DNA from: Rhynchosporium graminicola
Taxonomy: Eukaryota > Ascomycota > Leotiomycetes > Helotiales > Ploettnerulaceae
Length of the DNA stretch: 64,000 nt
NCBI GenBank assembly: GCA_900074885.1
Contig: FJUW01000060.1
Coordinates: forward strand, 276,836-340,835
Direction: 5' to 3'
The notes beneath the pieces are model-generated. The model searched no databases. It saw only the letters and a list, made by a program, of their open reading frames with translations, and had not been told where the DNA came from. Positions 10,771 to 23,100 of the stretch are shown one piece after another. The position numbers and the translations under genes are program-made. Numbering within the stretch: the stretch's first letter is position 1; each line of letters opens with the position of its first letter.

Positions 10771-12095
10771 GTACGCGATTTGAATCTACACGTGTTTACA
10801 TGGAAGAATATGTCCTAAGTCACGTCGATGCTGTTCAATAACCTACAGTAAGTCAACCGGAGACAATTCCGGACATGCGGGGTGCTCACGAGGTTCTGCC
10901 GTTAGCCGAGGTGGGGTCTATAAAATACCCAACTCTTCTCTGTGGAGGCTACCTGGAGCTAAATCTGTGTCTGTGGCTCCTCACATCTCCAATCAAGGTG
11001 GACATCTTTCTTGCGACAATTATCGAGGAGTATTCCAGGAACTCCGAGAGTATCACTCTGGTCAGGCTACAGGAAATTTGTCCAGGCCGTGGTCAAGGCA
11101 AGTCTGGGGAGACATCAATCTCTTTTCTGTGAGACAAATCCATCATTTCTATGGTGACCTATCACCTCGCAGCAAGGATAATAATGGCGTTATTCTTATC
11201 GCGAAATACACCAGTTTGGAAGTGCTGTAATACACAGTATCGTACCTTTTCATAGCTCGGGCGTTATTTCAAAGCATTTGCTTCACTTCCGAGGGATATG
11301 ATCAGCAAGAAATCCAATCGACGAGAAGACCTTAATACAAAATACTAAAGCTCCGTATATATCTGTAAACAGCGCTCTGAAGTCCTCGCACTCATTGCTT
11401 TGGGAGATGGGAGCAATAGTATCATGAACGGGTGGATGCTGACTGCAGTGAATGTTCTCTTACTGATTTCGTTTTCGTGGTTCACCGCAGTTACGGCGGA
11501 ATAATTCGCAATGCTCAACTCATTCGGCTTGTAGCAGGGCTCGTTCTGTGGCCTGGAAGTGGAAATTTCAAAGTTACATGAGCTTTTGAGAAACACCTGG
11601 AATGAGTTTGGTGAACACCTACCAACGCGAGTAAACCGTACCGCGGGTAGACACTCGCGACATGTTAAAGTACCCACTATCATGAATCCTCACTGGAAGG
11701 ATTTAGCTTAGCGGTATGCAATATTATCTCTGACGGAATCTACTGTATTACCGTCTAGGATCTGAAGAATTTTTCTTGAATACCTTCCAGCTTGAGTGTT
11801 CTTTACAATATGTTCAACTAAAACATTTTCCTCTCCTGGAGAAACACCGGGGAATACTTCCTTTTCAATGTGCGAGAGTAGGTGATACAATCAGGAAATA
11901 GGCTACTGAAAAGCTGATCCTTAACTACCAGGCTCTGGCAATATTCCTTATATTCCTAATATTTCGCTGTGTAGAACCTCTTTAAACCTAGCAGCTACTC
12001 TCGAGGAATTCACTCTAACCTAAAGAACCATCCTTCTCTAAGCAAGTACCGGCTCAACCACATGAGCAAGAGCTGATATTCATGCTCATAACACC
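10771..12095. other. Intergenic; open frames without recognised function
   Basis: Overlapping plus-strand frames at 10875-11230 and minus-strand frames at 11345-11683 and 11708-11890 might be exon remnants. None shows a domain, good codon continuity or convincing splice pairs, so none is called as a gene. Confidence 0.4.
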
Positions 12096-13341
12096 TTACT
12101 GAGCAGACGGAGCAGCAAGTACGGAAACCTCCGGCCTAGTCTTCTCGCTGTTACTCCCATATCTCCCACCCGTCATCATACTATGGCGGCGAGCTGCCCG
12201 ACGAGCCTCCAAGTCAGATTGTGCCTGCTCAGCTCTGGAAGCCTTATTAGCTCGCCCGTTCGCTCGATCGGCAATCATTTGACTTCGTGCTTCGTAAGTC
12301 ATGGAAGTTTCCGGACCCCAGAAAGCGAAGCTAACATCATTCCATCGGTCTCCAAATGCATATCCGGGGTGCATGATGGTCATGCAGATAACGGCAATGA
12401 GGACCATGACACCATCTAGGATCATGAATGTGCCTTCTTCATTTGCGAGTTTGCCTCCGAAGCCTTCACTGAGCTCAACTGATCGGAAAATAGTTCGGAT
12501 GAACAACGTAGTGGTTGCAAGGAGTATTGCTGTACGGCTCAGGTAAGTAGATGTATCTTGCTTCTTGATATAATTTGACATACCTCCGATGAACAGCTTG
12601 AACTTTCGGCTGTTAACCAGTTCGGCAAACTCGGGATTTCTCAAATGCGGATGCTTCTTTACCCTCCACAGAAACTCGCCAGCACATGCCATGAAAGCAA
12701 ACAAACTTGCCACCTGGAAGGACAAACCAGCGACAAGAATGTTAGTTCCAAGATCTATCTGCTAAAGTCAGTGCAAGCCACTTAATCCTCTGCAGCCAGT
12801 TTTGAGGTACCATTTTCGGTTTGGTGATGGGGTACGAAGCCGCGATACCGCCACCAACAGCCTGTATTGACAGACTGATAAAATCGCATCCTATGAAGAA
12901 AATCGTATAGGTGCGGGGCTTGATACGACTGATGTTCTCGCCGTACGCCACCACGATCCGGCCAAGCGTCAAGTAAATAGCAGCAGCAAAGAAGGCCGGT
13001 CCAGTGGTCAAGTCGATAAGGTATATCAGGAAGTAGATTCTATAGAAGGGGTTAAAGTGGAGCAGGATTCGAGCGACATAACCCGTCGACTCAGCTGCCA
13101 GACCGAGAACCATTGCTACGCATACCGTTCCAGTATGGTACCAAGCTCCGAGGATAAGATGAGCCAGTCCAAGCAGGTCAATGAGCACCAGAAAGAGAAC
13201 ATTTCCAGGTAAACTAGGTTGATACTTGACGAACCCCCAAAACTTGACGCTGCATGTTGCCAAACTACAGATAAAATTTGGGTTGTAGTCTGCTGGAATA
13301 GCGCCCATGGCGGAATAGTTTGAAGATTGAGGATCTACCAT
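12096..13341 (-). CDS. RTA1-family seven-helix membrane protein
   Basis: Two exons on the minus strand: 13341-12811 and 12758-12096, separated by a 52-bp intron with an unusual GTACCT donor and a TTTAGCAG acceptor. Both junctions are in frame (KPKM/IDLGTN). The product is about 397 residues. It shows seven hydrophobic segments and the family hallmarks GLAAESTGYVAR after helix 2-3, GCDFISLSIQAVGGG in helix 5, and HPGYAF before the hydrophilic tail. RTA1-like proteins (yeast Rta1, Rsb1, Rtm1) are plasma-membrane proteins linked to lipid (long-chain base) export and resistance to toxic compounds; the actual substrate here is unknown. The C-terminal 80 residues are Arg/Ala/Ser rich and probably cytosolic. 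The gene lies divergently from no close partner; the nearest genes are both also on the minus strand. Confidence 0.9.
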
Positions 13342-15566
13342 GCGGAATGGATCGATGGGCTTGGGGCATTTATCAATACTCGATATTCAGGTTTTGTGAA
13401 CCTCGCACGGAGCACTGCAGGTTGCTCATAAATGAGAAAAGGTTACATCCTGTATACCGCATTCGGTGACTCTGCTGGCAATCCAAATTGACGTTCATAT
13501 CAAGGAAAGCTACATCCTGCATGCTGAGTTCGGTGTTGTCTGATGGCCGTCTATATTATCCCAATCCGGTTGACGAGAAATCAGCCACCTGGATTCAGCC
13601 TATTTGGTCTGGGCCAACCGAGCAAGCCTCAACGCAACAACTTGACATGAGTGAATATTATATGATCAAAAGGCTCCATAGAATAAGAAATCAAGCATTA
13701 GTATCAGGCTTTGTGATCGGAGACCTACTCTATCATGTCCGAAGATGCACAGGTTGCACCCAATAGGGTATTGATCACGAGTTCCTTCCCGATCACCCCG
13801 CATGGAGAAACACCGAATATGATCTCTGGTCGTCATTAGATGTGTACGAAAGTATTTTGCGGCGCAGGAGCAGCATGCGTACCGTGACCGGAACTCTGGG
13901 GCAGGGTGATGCACGAAGGATCGCTGCATGCATGTCGTCTCGGATGGCTAATCCAAGGTTGGCGAGATCTGGAGCTTCGCTTAACATAAAACAGCACCAG
14001 CAGCAACAAAATGCTAACGATCGGAATTCTAGAATATAGCAACAATCTGAGTACGATTCTGAATGTTACATCAACTCCGGCAGAGTCTTTCAAATCACCG
14101 AATTCTAACGCTCGTTTCAACAGCTTGGGTAAACCAGACTATTCACTAAAGAAAATACAAATAGCTTTTTTGTTGTTCTTCATAGGATCTATCGATCAAA
14201 GTCTTACAATCACCAGAAAGATGAGTCATTCTTTTATGCCGAGTCTGAGTCCGATCTACTCCCCGTTCCAACCTCAACCACTCCCAAATCGGCAACGATC
14301 TTATCACCCACATGGTCACCGACCGATCGAGGAAATGATGTGGCCAATCACCAGCACGCACAGCCAAGAATGTCAATATAAACTGGAAATCGCTTTTATA
14401 ATATGGTTATGGCGATATCTCCGCGTCTATTGTGTCCGACGGTGCCGTCACTACTGCACAGTTGGCGACTTGAAACACTTTAAACAAGTGGTACTGCTTA
14501 GTGAATGTTGGAGACACCTACTGGTCAAACACTCAATTAGCAAGCGTTACAGTTATTGAACTTGCTAATCGAAAAGAGGGAATCGTAGTGTGAGCTTCAT
14601 CGAAACATAATATGTAATTCTAAAACCTGCCAGCGTCGTGATACGACTTTCTGCGTTCCTGCCTTCCAGATCTTTAGATTCTGAGATGGTTACTAGAAAT
14701 ATATGCTAATGTTTAAGCAGGACTAGATAACATCTCTCCAACAGGTTGCAGGCAGCAAGTATCTACCATCTATCCCAGTACTTAACCCATCCAAGCCGGT
14801 ATGGTTGGCAACTTTGAAAAGTTTTACTTTATGAGGACCAGATTGAGCTGCGAGATACTCTCCAAACATGCGGTATTTCTATATCGGATTTCATCAAGTT
14901 AAATCGAGCTATGCCATGACACGTACTCTCGTATAGGTCTTTTAGTTGCTCCGATATAGATATAGAGAAAAGACCTCCCTGTTAGAAACGAGGACATCTT
15001 GATAGCCATAATCAATACTGGCAGCTTTGAAGCTGCAATTACAGCTAGGAGAGTAAGTTAGCATCTACTCTGTAGGCCTATAGTAAACAAGATTCGCACA
15101 ATAGACTCTCGATTCCAGAAACCATCCCTAGAGATTTCCTTGAAGATTACATCCCAGCCACAGATCTTCTTTAAACTGCCAAAGAGAAATTCAGTGAGAG
15201 GTAAATAGCAACTTTGCGAGTAACTTCTCGTGATTGCGTCAGGTTTCGGCATGACATTCGACCACCCCGAATTCATACAATGTAGGTGTAAGAAAGTGTG
15301 GAGTTTTCGAGTAGTGATGAGTTTGAGCATAAGCTTGAGCCTGAATTGCGTGCAAGAAAAACACAACTACGAAATCTGTTCTATGGTATATATATCATGC
15401 AAGAAATGCCTCGACGGTTCCTCTCCTCAAATATCCCAACTCCTATACTCACTCAATTGTATGCGATGCGATGCGATACAATGCAGTCTACACCAAAATG
15501 CCTTCTTAAACAGTCACTTGCCGGTTCATGCAGTGCAAATTCACTTCACTGCCCCATCTCCCCTCC
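13342..15566. other. Intergenic region without a supported gene
   Basis: 2.2 kb between the RTA1 and OPT genes. The longest frame (14011-14559, +) is low in complexity and has no motif. Short duplicated words (TACATCCTG...TTCGGTG near 13445 and 13510) and a CAG/CAA run (13992-14012) are present. A frame at 15058-15366 (-) is unrecognised. Confidence 0.5.
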
Positions 15567-18500
15567 CTACCAACTATCAGGGCCGAAATGCGTACCCTCA
15601 GGCACAACCTTGTACGGACACGCAGTCCAATCACAACCTCTCTTATAGATTTCCGTACCCCACCACTTAAACCCATCCATGAAACCTGGATACACAAACC
15701 CAAAGAAAACCGTACAAATTCCAAACGCAAGACCCGAATCCAGGGCCGCGCTGAGAGTCATCGTGTACTTGGCCCACCACGCTCCTGCCCCCCGTTTTAT
15801 CACGTAGTTGAACAGATAACAGACAAGAGCCCAGACCGAGAAATTGAGGCCCGTGGCAGGAGGGATCCAGGAGAGAGAGCCAAAGAGGACAGGGAGATTG
15901 ATTTTACGGATGATATGCCCCTTTCGATTGCGTGCGTAGAGCCATAAGATGATGGGCGTGATGGCTCCGATGGGAAAGCACCATACGAGGGCGTGGTAGG
16001 TGGCATTTGGACCGAAGAATTCTTTGGGTCCCACGACTCCCCAGAGAATTGAGCCGTTAAAATGGACTCGTGCAAGGGGGCAGACGAAGCCATTCACGGC
16101 ATCCGGGGTACATATCTTGGGCACATTGTTGAACATCCAGTTCAGCACACATATTTGAGTGATGGATGAGACGACAGTGGCTGCCATTTGAACGCCGAAT
16201 AGGATGCGCGGTGGGATTTTCATGTAATGGCCTAATTTGAGGTCGGCAGAGAACTTTATCCCTTGAGCAGAGGAGATATAGCCATAGGTTACGAAGACCA
16301 TGTTCGCGACAGGGCGGCCAGGGAAAACGGCGCCGCAAACTAGTTGACAAATGAGGTAGATAGAGGATTGTTGGTTTGTGATGGCCATAACGATGCCGAT
16401 TGGAATGAAGAGAATGGCGCAGATCCCAAGCGCGAGTAGGAGGCCGTACCAGGGCAGGTGGACGGGGTAGCTGGGTAATGTTAGGGTAGATGATTGGTTG
16501 ACGGAACAGAGGACTTACTATTCCACAACGAACATGCCCACTGCCGTCATACTTACGAATGTGATGAGATACCAAGACATAGGTGCATCCTTGTATCGCT
16601 TCATCAATCGATTATGGACATCTTCCTGGCTGATGATGTTCTCCATGTTGGAAGTCGATCTCCTCAAACGTCCTCCATCGCCATTTAACGGTTGATACGC
16701 CGCCTTCGATTCCCCTCCCACCTCTTTCATCGACCTCGACCATTGTCTCCAAATATCCTTCCCGTGCCAACAAGCCGTATGTGTCAACAGAGAAGCCAGC
16801 GCAGCAAATTGCAGTCCGTAACTCAGAACATAGGTGATCGGCAAATACACCCTACTGTATTTGTGATACGCTTCACTGTCGAACAAGAAATCATCCGTCA
16901 AAATCTTGCTGACTTCGTAAACGTTTCCGGTATTGTCGAAGACGGCGGACGACAATATCGGCATGTAGGATGAGAAAAACAAATTTTTGTAGTATGCGAT
17001 CGGTGCGAGGATCCACATGACTATCACAAGACCTCCAACCACGTTCATAGCAGCCCAAAATGGAGTGAGAAGTGGTGAGCCAATGTATGCGATTTGTGCC
17101 CAGTCAAAAGTCAACGGGAAGAGACCAAGTCCGGATGCTACACCGAATAAATTGGCGACTACCACGTTCTTGGGAAAGAACCAGGTGATGACGCTGAAAT
17201 AGCTGAGAGCTGGCATGAGAAGTCCTGGGAGGAAATAGAATGCAAATGAAGCTGCCCAGACGATGAAGAAGAATTTCCACCGGCTGATTTTCCAACCATT
17301 CGCGATCGTATTCTCCTCCTTGTGTAATGTCGTGAACATAGCCGCAGACATCAATGTTCCCGGCCAAATCATGCCCCCGGGTCGTACCAGAAACCTTCTC
17401 GTCAAACCGGCAAATGTGTATCCCAAAATCTGTGTCGACAGAATCAGAAGTAACTGATACGTGATGCTGACTTTCTGATTATAGAAATGCGTCTGTTCCA
17501 CAATAACATCCGTAGCGAACGCAAATCCGAAAGAGACATTACTGCTGATGTAAACACAGCTGTGTTCCTTCTCGTTCCACCTCCCTTGCCCAAGCCATAT
17601 TCTAGATCTCCTCCACTTCCCCATCTGCTCATAACCTGTAGCTGGCTGACTGGCTACTTTGAAGCCGTCCAAAAACTCCTCCGCGGGATCATCTCGTCGT
17701 TTAAAAGCTCGGTCCCATAACAGACCGAGGGGATGTACTAAAAGCAATGCAATAACAGGTGTAATGGACACGCTGGGGTATCGTAAAGAAAAGAAAAGGT
17801 TTGTTGAAGATCCGAGAATGGCGAAAAGGAGGGACAATACCCACATTCGAGGGGTATTGATCGATAAGGTTGCGTTGTCTATGGCGGAAACGGAAGCGCG
17901 AACCTGAGCATACGGAGAGTTGTCTGGAGGGTCTTCCTCGTTTGTTGTGGGGGATTCGTTGGTGGGATCTTCGCAGAAGTCTGCGGAGCTCGCGGGATCC
18001 TGCTTGGAATTTGGGGGTGGTATTCCTCCTTTTCCCAGCCTGCTTTTCAATGGCACATCATCTTCATCCGTCGAGCTTCTCCGCCTAGCACTTGAAAATC
18101 TCTTGCGTGAGTTTCCCGGCTTGGAGGACCCAAGAGTTCCAAAGCTCATAGCGTTCCTCAGTCTCGAACCCTTCCTCTGTGTTTCCTTTTTCCTCATACC
18201 CATATCCTCCTCGTCACTAGTCTCAGTCGACGACCCGACCGGAACAGCACCATATGAGCCCGTGCCAAAGCCCGGCGCGGACCTCAAAAGGAGGGGCGCC
18301 TTGGACATCAGTCCTGCGAGTCTGTGAAAGGGATTGAGTCCTAGATCCTGCTTAACCTCCGCCTCATCGTCAGCGTCGGCGCTGTCTCGAATGTGCTGGC
18401 GAAGAATAGCGCTTGTGGATTCGGGGTCGAGTTCTTCGTCGTCCTTTGGACCATCATACCGGTGGGACTCGAGGGCGGATGTCGACTTGGTGGGGTAGAA

Positions 18501-18695
18501 GGTAGAAAGCGGGATGTCTCTGCTCTCTATATATACATATGAGGAATCGGGAGTGGAGGCGGAGGCAGCAGAGACATGACTGGTGTGACCGCTGTTGCTA
18601 GGCGTGGGATGGATACAAGCACTCGTATGGGGGTGAGCTGAGCAATGGGGCGTAGTCGACGAGGGTTTTCGGGGATCGCTGAGTGGCATCGGCAT
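15567..18695 (-). CDS. OPT-family (ISP4-like) oligopeptide transporter
   Basis: Two exons on the minus strand: 18695-16519 and 16470-15567. The 48-bp intron has a GTAAGT donor and an ATTACCCAG acceptor and joins FVVE-Y/YPVHLPW in frame. The ATG at 18695 is the first in the frame; the product is about 1026 residues. Residues 1-280 form a long hydrophilic Ser/Pro-rich N-terminus with acidic and phosphorylatable stretches (SDEEDMG, STDEDD). About 14-16 hydrophobic segments follow, with OPT signatures such as RPGGMIWPGTL, SRWKFFFIVW, YLPGLLMPALSYFSV, the NQQSSIYLICQLVCG region, and YMKIPPR. OPT proteins import small peptides (4-5 residues), and some glutathione or metal chelates, with protons at the plasma membrane. 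The N-terminal extension is longer than in yeast Opt1 and may be regulatory. A GATCA repeat lies about 220 bp upstream. Confidence 0.93.
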
Positions 18696-19560
18696 CTGCA
18701 AGTGAGCGAAACCAGCGGGGGATTATCAGGGACTACCGTAACAGGCTGGGTGGAATATGACTGCGCTTGTTCATGACAAGTATGTGACAAGGGAGTCTGA
18801 GTTGCCTCTTTTGTTCAGGAGGAGGATATCGTTGAGGTTGATTGGTTAGAACTGTACTGAATGTCTCTATAGTACTACTTCGAAGTAGGTAAGTACGTGG
18901 AATGTGACGGGATCGGATCGGGTCAGATCAGATCAGATCAGATCAGATTAGATGACTCCGTACTGTAGAGGGATCGACTTCCAAATCCAATGTCACCAAC
19001 CACATCCTGGCTTCAGCTGGTCATCACCGCGGCTACAAGGGGGGAAAAGTGCGGCTGATCGGCCTATTTCCAGCATAGGACCCTGTAGCACGACCGGTGT
19101 ACAACACACCGTACAACACGCCGAATAATGAACACGACAGACAGTCAGTCAGTCCCTGTCTAGGTACCTTGAATACTTCGTCAATTGCTGCAATCTCAGG
19201 GTCCGGTCCAGTCCAGTCTCCGACTTCCTTCAAACCTCTGCTGAAAGAAGTGGCGAAAGTCGTCATCCACTTACTTGACAGATAGATAGCTAAGCTTCAA
19301 TTTGCTTGCATACGATACGGAGGACGCGCATCATCGGGAAGTATAATTCTATACTCCGTTCCGTACACGTGTTATGAAGTTTCGTATGGAAGGTATTTGT
19401 TACATTTGTCGGAAATTGGTATGGATACAGCTGTACTGAGAACTACTGTTACTTGGCGTACACTGTATACTTGGCATACTATACCAAGTGCAGAGTTTTC
19501 CGGCTACCTGTCTAGTACCAAGTATTATTAATAATTCTATTATAGTAGCAATTCCAAGTT
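18696..19560. other. Upstream region of the OPT gene and edge of the AT-rich block
   Basis: Holds simple repeats (GATCA array at 18911-18955; CAGT/CAGA run near 19135-19152) and no convincing gene. From about 19.5 kb composition shifts sharply to RIP-mutated DNA. The words ACTTGG, ACCAAGT and TACCAAGT recur around 19450-19530. Confidence 0.5.
18911..18955. repeat. Pentanucleotide array (GATCG/GATCA)n
   Basis: About nine 5-bp units running GATCG, GATCG, GGTCA, GATCA x4, GATTA, GATGA in the promoter-side region of the transporter gene. A microsatellite; a regulatory role is not shown. Confidence 0.85.
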
Positions 19561-19968
19561 CCTAGACGCCTGCTTTATCTGTCTACTACTTCAAGACGAG
19601 TCTATGATTACTATACTACTATACTCTCCATATAATAAAATGCCTCTACTATTTAACCTCGCTGCTACTAAAAATAAGGCAATCAAGTAGTAACTAGTTT
19701 AACTCTCATAGAGTAATTTCTTTGAATAAGAGCTCTATATAAGTAAAGAATTAACTAGAAAAGGAGTATATAGCTATATACTATTAGATTAGCTATATCT
19801 AGCTACTATTACTGCTTAAAACTCTTAGAGGAAGGAGCGTAAGAAGGCAGTATCTACTATTATAAACTCTCTCTCTATAGAGTTATATACTAAGTATCTC
19901 GATCAAATAATAACTCTTAATCTATATACTATATAGAACGCTATTAAAGAAGAAGAAAGAAGGGTTAT

Positions 19969-20150
19969 TATAATGGGTCTGTGCGCCTAGTGCCTCCCAC
20001 TCCTGTATTTCAGAATTAGAGAGGAAGGAAGAACCTTCTCTCCTTAGTAATTAGTTTTTATATTAACTAGATTATCACTAGCGAACCTCCGGCGACTATT
20101 CTACTATTCTATTATACCTATTTACTTTAGCGTACTAAGTAATTATTATA
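19969..20150 (+). repeat. 5' LTR of element C
   Basis: 182 bp, starting TATAATGGGTCTGTG (RIP form of TGTAATGGG) and ending AATTATTATA. It pairs with 42888-43069. Confidence 0.85.
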
Positions 20151-23100
20151 TTCTAATTACTTTTACTTAATATTAGCTTAAATAGTTATAATAGCTTAAA
20201 GCGGAGAATCTTTTACTGCGTTAACTTAACTTATACTCTAAGACGACTCTATTAGGGCCTAGATAATACCCGACGATATATTAATAGATAACCTTTTAGT
20301 TCTATAAGAGAAACTCCGATCGCTAAAGAAACAGAATAATATCTAAGATAACTTTATAGTTAAGTACTAATAAATATTCAGCGAAGACTTTACTTAATAC
20401 TCTCCGGAAGCTACTATAAGAGCACGACTCTACTAAGCTTATATATCTGAAGACTCTACTCTAAGTATAGAGAGAGATACTAGTCGATTAGTAGCTCCTA
20501 AAGAATTACTAATTCCTCACTAGGATAAAGGTAAATATATAATTCCACTAGAATATAAGAGTAAGAGCTAAAGAGAGCTTACTAAGTACTTATAGGCTTA
20601 TAACCGAATCTTCGACTACGATACTAAAGGGTACTTAACTGATTTTATTAAGATTAAATAAGTAGTAATACTACTCTATAAGGAACTAGCGAATACTTAG
20701 GAAAGGTTTAGGAAGTATACCCCGGATACTCTTTATATAATAACTTAGGAAAGTTATAAAGAATTCCTAGCGAATCTCTAGCTACTTCCTATTTCGCGAA
20801 AAGTAGCTAACTTATAAGCTTATAAGAACGCTCGCTAAAGGCTAAGTTAACTAATTAGAGAGTTCGTGAATTACTTTAAAGAAAAAGAGGAATAACTTAA
20901 ACTTTTTACTAAGTATTAATTATAAGATATCTTATTTAATAAGATCCGCTTAGAGATTCGCTAGAAAATCGTTAAGAATAACTAAGCTAGTAGACTTTAG
21001 ACTTAAGACTAAGTTATTTCTGCTATTACTCTTTAAGAGACTTATACTCTATCTAGAGGTACTAATAGTAATAAAAGATAAAGGGAACTTAAAGAGCAGA
21101 AATATAAAGAGTTAAACGCGAAGAAGGACGACTCGTATAAGCACTAGCGAAGAACTAATAATTAACGAGATAAGAGCTAATAAAGATAAGAAAGGAGAAG
21201 ATATCTAAATAATATATCTATTAAGGAGTAACTAGCGAGACGAGATATCTCTAAGGTTTAGTACTATTCTTATAACGAATATAGATATATCTCTCCGAAC
21301 TATCTAAAATTAAATACTAGTAATATTAAAGATAAACGCTAAGGAAAGCTATAACTTATAGTATCTTCTATATCCGGGCCGGGTTTATCGGATAATAAGA
21401 TAGAAATCTAAATAAAGATTCTATCTTAGGGTAAGTAGAAATCGATAACTACTCTTATTAATAGTAGAGCAGAAGATAACTTTATATTAAGACTAGTTAC
21501 TAAAGAATATAAGCTTAAACTTACTAGCGAAAGACTAAGGACTTTCTAGATACTTTCATAGAATAAAAGCGTTATCTTTAGTACTATAGTTACTTAGGTA
21601 AAGATAGCTGATTCGATTAGATAGACTAGAGTCGATACTCTTCAGCTAAGAGTTATCGATATACTAAGTATAGATCTAATATTAGGGTAGCTATAGTTAG
21701 AGGATATAGATCCTCAGATAAGCTTTAAGAATAAGTAGTAGAAGTTTCCTTAAAAATTAAAAGATTTAGATAACTTTAATATTATAGTACCTCGAGCTCT
21801 TACGACTCTTATTAATAAATAGAAATCTCTTATATACGCTATAATACTTAACTTATATACTATACGCTAGATAGATACTAGCGATACGCTTATTATTCCC
21901 TTTATATATAGTAGCTTTAAGGATATGTTCTCCGAAGAGAAGGGAAGCGAGCTGCCTCTATTAGAGGGCTACTAATACGCTATTAAACTAGAACTAGGAG
22001 TAAAAGTACTCTATTCTCTAATCTATAATCTCTCTAAGAAAGAACTAGAGGTTCTCCGGGAATACTTTAACTTATTAGAGGCGAAAGGTTAGATAAGGAA
22101 AAGTAAGAGTCCTATAGGCGTACTTATTCTCTTTATATTAAAGAAAGATAATAGTCTCTAATTATATATCGATTACTAAGTGCTAAATAAAATTACGATT
22201 AAGGACTAGTACTGTAACGACACAAGGGCTCTAGACAGTATACGAGCAGGAATAAAACAAGTAGGGAGGTCAAGAACGATCCTTAATGGTCTGGTACGAA
22301 GGAAACAGAAAGATACAGAGCTCTGAAGGAGTCTGTACCTCTATATATACAAGGAGGGTATGCCTAAGGCACCGATACTGGCCCGTATCTGCCACGTATA
22401 CCATGCGCCTGGCCCGTATCTGCCACGTATACCATGCGCCGTCAAAAGTACTCTCTACTATTAATTAGCGAAACGCTAGATAAGCTTCGGAATACTAAAG
22501 TATTTACTAAATTAGATCTATAAAACGCTTATTACCGCGTTCGAATTCGCTAAAGTAATAAATAAAAAACTATATTCCGTACTTAATATAGGCACTACGA
22601 GTATCAGGTTATATCGTTTAGATTATTAAATGCGCTAGCGACTTTCTAGGTATTTATTAATAATACGCTAGTAGGCCTTATCGATATTACTTATATTATA
22701 TACCTTAATAATATCCTGATCTATTCTACTGACTTATTATAATATAAATAATATATCCGCTAAGTACTAGAGAGACTTCGGTATATAAACCTCTTTATTA
22801 AGCTATTAAAGTGCTTATTTAATACTAAGAGTATAAAGTTTCTAAGCTATATTATCTCTTTAGCTAGCGTTTTAATAGACTTGAGCCGGATAGATACTAT
22901 TAGAGAGTAGCTAGAACCTAAGGGTATTAGAGATATAAAAGTCTTTATTAAGTTTATAAACTTCTACTAGTAGTTTATTATAAGATTCTCAGCGATTACT
23001 CGACCTCTAATAAGCTTAATAAGTAATAAGAAGAAAAGGTAACTTACTCCTGTTTTCAGATAAAGTACTATAGAAAGGGAGGCTTTTAATAAATTAAAGA

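Noticed and set aside
10430..10783. 117-codon plus-strand ORF
   Set aside because: Antisense to exons 1-2 of the kinase-like gene, which has consistent splice sites and motifs.
14011..14559. 182-codon plus-strand ORF
   Set aside because: No domain, poor complexity, many rare residues and no splice context; it is likely an open frame by chance in the intergenic region.
15528..15947. 139-codon plus-strand ORF
   Set aside because: Overlaps exon 2 of the OPT transporter on the opposite strand; it is a shadow frame.
18695..18775. Possible upstream exon of the OPT gene (ATG near 18774, donor GTAGTC, acceptor CTTGCAG)
   Set aside because: The junction would not join in frame with the transporter coding sequence.
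22286..22468. 60-codon plus-strand ORF
   Set aside because: It lies wholly inside solo LTR A1; the same sequence gives a different ORF on the other strand at 28943-29137, as expected for non-coding LTR DNA.
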